Shown: positions 5,872 to 7,157 of the stretch, piece by piece
Layout: the number at the start of each line of letters is the position of its first letter
Position numbering within the stretch: the stretch's first letter is position 1
Translations under genes and position numbers: made by a program
Assembly: GCA_016926595.1 (NCBI GenBank)
Contig: JAFGOG010000203.1
Span: forward strand, 1 to 7,157
DNA: 7,157 bases
DNA from: Anaerolineae bacterium
GTDB lineage: Bacteria; Chloroflexota; Anaerolineae; JAAYZQ01
Reading direction: 5' to 3'
Notes under the pieces: model-generated
The model's database searches: none
The model's input: only the letters and a program-made list of their open reading frames with translations
What the model was told of the DNA's origin: nothing

Positions 5872-7157
5872 TTAGGCGCATTCCATCGGTCGGATAGGCC
5901 CCTGAATCCACTTTTCCCGCAAGAGCGCAATCCTCCGACCACTCTTGAGCGCCCGGACAGCACTGCTGGTCAAGTCGCCGGTTGTCATGAGCTGCACTCC
6001 TTGCTCCTCGGCCAGCCGCCAGGCCCCGTCTTCCGCCATAGCCGCGTTCGTGATCACCCACGCCTGCACCTTGCTGTGTGGATGGGCCCGTTGGTACGCC
6101 ATCCGGTACTTGACGGCCTGGCGCACCTTGGCCACCGGAAGTGAATTGGTAGAGTCCTCAAAGAACTTGCACTCGCAGACAACGATTTCTTCGGGGCCAC
6201 AGAGTTCGTTGAAGGAAATGGCCAACTGGGAGGTAGTCAATTGATTCAGGTGATCGATGATTTCGGCACGTTCGGCCCGGCGCGTCTCGGTATCACCATG
6301 GCGCCGCGAACGAAAAATGTTCTCTTTTAGCCGATGCTGATACACCGATACTCCGGATTGGACAGCACCATTTCCAATACGCTCTACCAAAGCAGCCAGC
6401 CCGTTCTCGTAGCGGGCGTATACATCTGTCTCGGCCGTGCCTTTGCGGATGGCCCATACGTCGATGTCTCCATCATCGAAGCGGTAGTGCGGAATGGTCC
6501 AATAGTTGGCTTGATCCAAAACTGCGGCAACCTGCGCCTCAAATACATAGCCCAGTACCTGCCCCCATGTGGCCGGCTCCAGTACGGTCGCCAGCTCCTC
6601 GTGCTCGGCGAGATAGTCCAAGACATACTCCTGCATCTGTCCCCGCAGGGCCAATTGAGCATGCCCGCCGCTGACGACGAACTGGAAAAAGGCCAAATTC
6701 ACCAGCCGTACCTCGCTGGGGCCAGGGCAGAGCACTCTTTCTTTATTCGGAGAATCTTCTAAAACTCCGATGTCTCCATCATCCTCCAAATCGGGCAAGA
6801 TGTACAGATGGTAGAGTCCGCGTACATTTCCACCGTAGAGTTGCGCGGCGATAGCGGCGATGCCGGACATGCTCTTGCGCCCGCCGGCCAAACAGATATA
6901 GATATCATCTTCCTTATACACGTCCCGCAAAAGGGCCAGGATCGCCTCCCGGAAGATGAACACATCATCGGCCGTATTGATGTCGGGCGCAGGAATCCGC
7001 AGCTGGCAGGCCGATTCGATTTCACTTGCCAGGAGCTCCCGATAAGATTGGCGCTCCTCCCACGTATCTAGCGGTCCAGGAGGCGATAACTTGGCCAGCC
7101 CATGGTATTTCACATTCCTGCCACGCAGTTCATTCTCGATAACTCTTTCGCAACTAG
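5872..7157 (-). CDS. CARF-domain PD-(D/E)XK nuclease (Card1/Can2-like), 5' end beyond window
   Basis: The frame is open to the right edge, so the start is missing. A GTG at 7111-7113 is only an internal candidate: 14 more in-frame residues (from SCERVIENELRG) precede it and look like part of a CARF domain. Numbering from that GTG, residues 1-~140 match the second half of a CARF fold. LAGGRKSMS (75-83) is the ligand-loop signature seen in Csm6/Csx1/NE0113-type CRISPR proteins, and PGPSEVRLVNLAFF (~131) resembles the domain's end. Residues ~170-400 carry a nuclease: E192 (YVFEAQ), D218 (GDIDVW) and E314-x-K316 (VCECKFF). By analogy with Card1/Can2, cyclic oligoadenylate binding would activate nucleic-acid cleavage; the ligand and substrate are inference. 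D218 and E314 are 96 residues apart, and the gap contains a palindromic insertion encoding RRHGDTETRR. The gene faces res tail to tail across 57 bp (5815-5871), where no clear terminator is visible. No cas genes are in view. Confidence 0.8.
   Translation of the reverse strand, partial: SCERVIENELRGRNVKYHGLAKLSPPGPLDTWEERQSYRELLASEIESACQLRIPAPDINTADDVFIFREAILALLRDVYKEDDIYICLAGGRKSMSGIAAIAAQLYGGNVRGLYHLYILPDLEDDGDIGVLEDSPNKERVLCPGPSEVRLVNLAFFQFVVSGGHAQLALRGQMQEYVLDYLAEHEELATVLEPATWGQVLGYVFEAQVAAVLDQANYWTIPHYRFDDGDIDVWAIRKGTAETDVYARYENGLAALVERIGNGAVQSGVSVYQHRLKENIFRSRRHGDTETRRAERAEIIDHLNQLTTSQLAISFNELCGPEEIVVCECKFFEDSTNSLPVAKVRQAVKYRMAYQRAHPHSKVQAWVITNAAMAEDGAWRLAEEQGVQLMTTGDLTSSAVRALKSGRRIALLREKWIQGPIRPMECA
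6270..6311. repeat. 42-bp imperfect palindrome inserted inside the CARF nuclease gene
   Basis: The left arm GTTCG (6270-6274) plus CGGCGC (6278-6283) pairs with the right arm GCGCCG (6301-6306) plus CGAAC (6307-6311). The arms leave a 3-base bulge (6275-6277) and a 17-base loop. On the minus strand it is translated as FRSRRHGDTETRRAER, around residues 265-282 of the host gene, without breaking the frame. Peptides such as RRHGDTETRR recur, from memory, in unrelated proteins and spurious ORFs of Chloroflexota, Cyanobacteria and Planctomycetes, where they derive from a dispersed short repeat. It is therefore probably a mobile or REP-like palindrome that landed in a tolerant loop. Only one copy is in this window, so dispersal cannot be shown here. 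Confidence 0.6.

Noticed and set aside
6334..6762. Plus-strand open frame of 142 codons across the CARF gene
   Set aside because: It lies opposite the CARF and nuclease motifs of the minus-strand gene and shows no domain of its own.

Overview
The window reads as a piece of a bacterial defence island. The genes are tightly packed, GC content is mixed (about 45-50% in some blocks, 60-70% in others), starts are preceded by Shine-Dalgarno-like sequences, and every intact gene is a DNA- or nucleic-acid-processing enzyme. The organism cannot be fixed from this stretch. The high-GC backbone and a short palindromic repeat encoding RRHGDTETRR inside an ORF suggest a Chloroflexota-like or other large-genome environmental bacterium, held at low confidence.

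Layout. Positions 1-80 carry a 23-bp direct repeat (three full copies and a partial fourth) that resembles the transposase-binding repeats at the end of an IS21-family element; the rest of 81-389 shows no convincing gene. A plus-strand operon follows. It holds a 250-aa Mrr-like PD-(D/E)XK nuclease (390-1142), a 619-aa beta-class adenine methyltransferase of Type III Mod type (1163-3022) and a 931-aa Res-type DEAH helicase with a C-terminal PD-ETK nuclease (3019-5814). mod and res overlap by ATGA, so they are almost certainly translationally coupled. After a 57-bp gap, a minus-strand gene (5872-7157, open at the right edge) encodes a CARF-like nucleotide-sensing domain (AGGRKSMS motif) fused to a PD-(D/E)XK nuclease. 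This is the architecture of the cyclic-oligoadenylate-activated effectors associated with type III CRISPR systems (Card1/Can2-like).

How they could work together. Mod would methylate host DNA and Mod-Res would translocate on and cut unmodified DNA, as in Type III restriction. The leading Mrr-like protein is not a standard Type III subunit and may be an accessory nuclease. The CARF nuclease faces the operon tail to tail and is probably a separate, second-messenger-triggered defence unit; no cas gene or CRISPR array is visible here.

Most notable signals: (i) the Mrr-like gene leading a Type III operon; (ii) a sharp low-GC block covering exactly the catalytic core and target-recognition region of mod, which suggests allele exchange; (iii) a PKD-like C-terminal tail on Mod; (iv) a 42-bp imperfect palindrome apparently inserted in frame between catalytic residues of the CARF nuclease.
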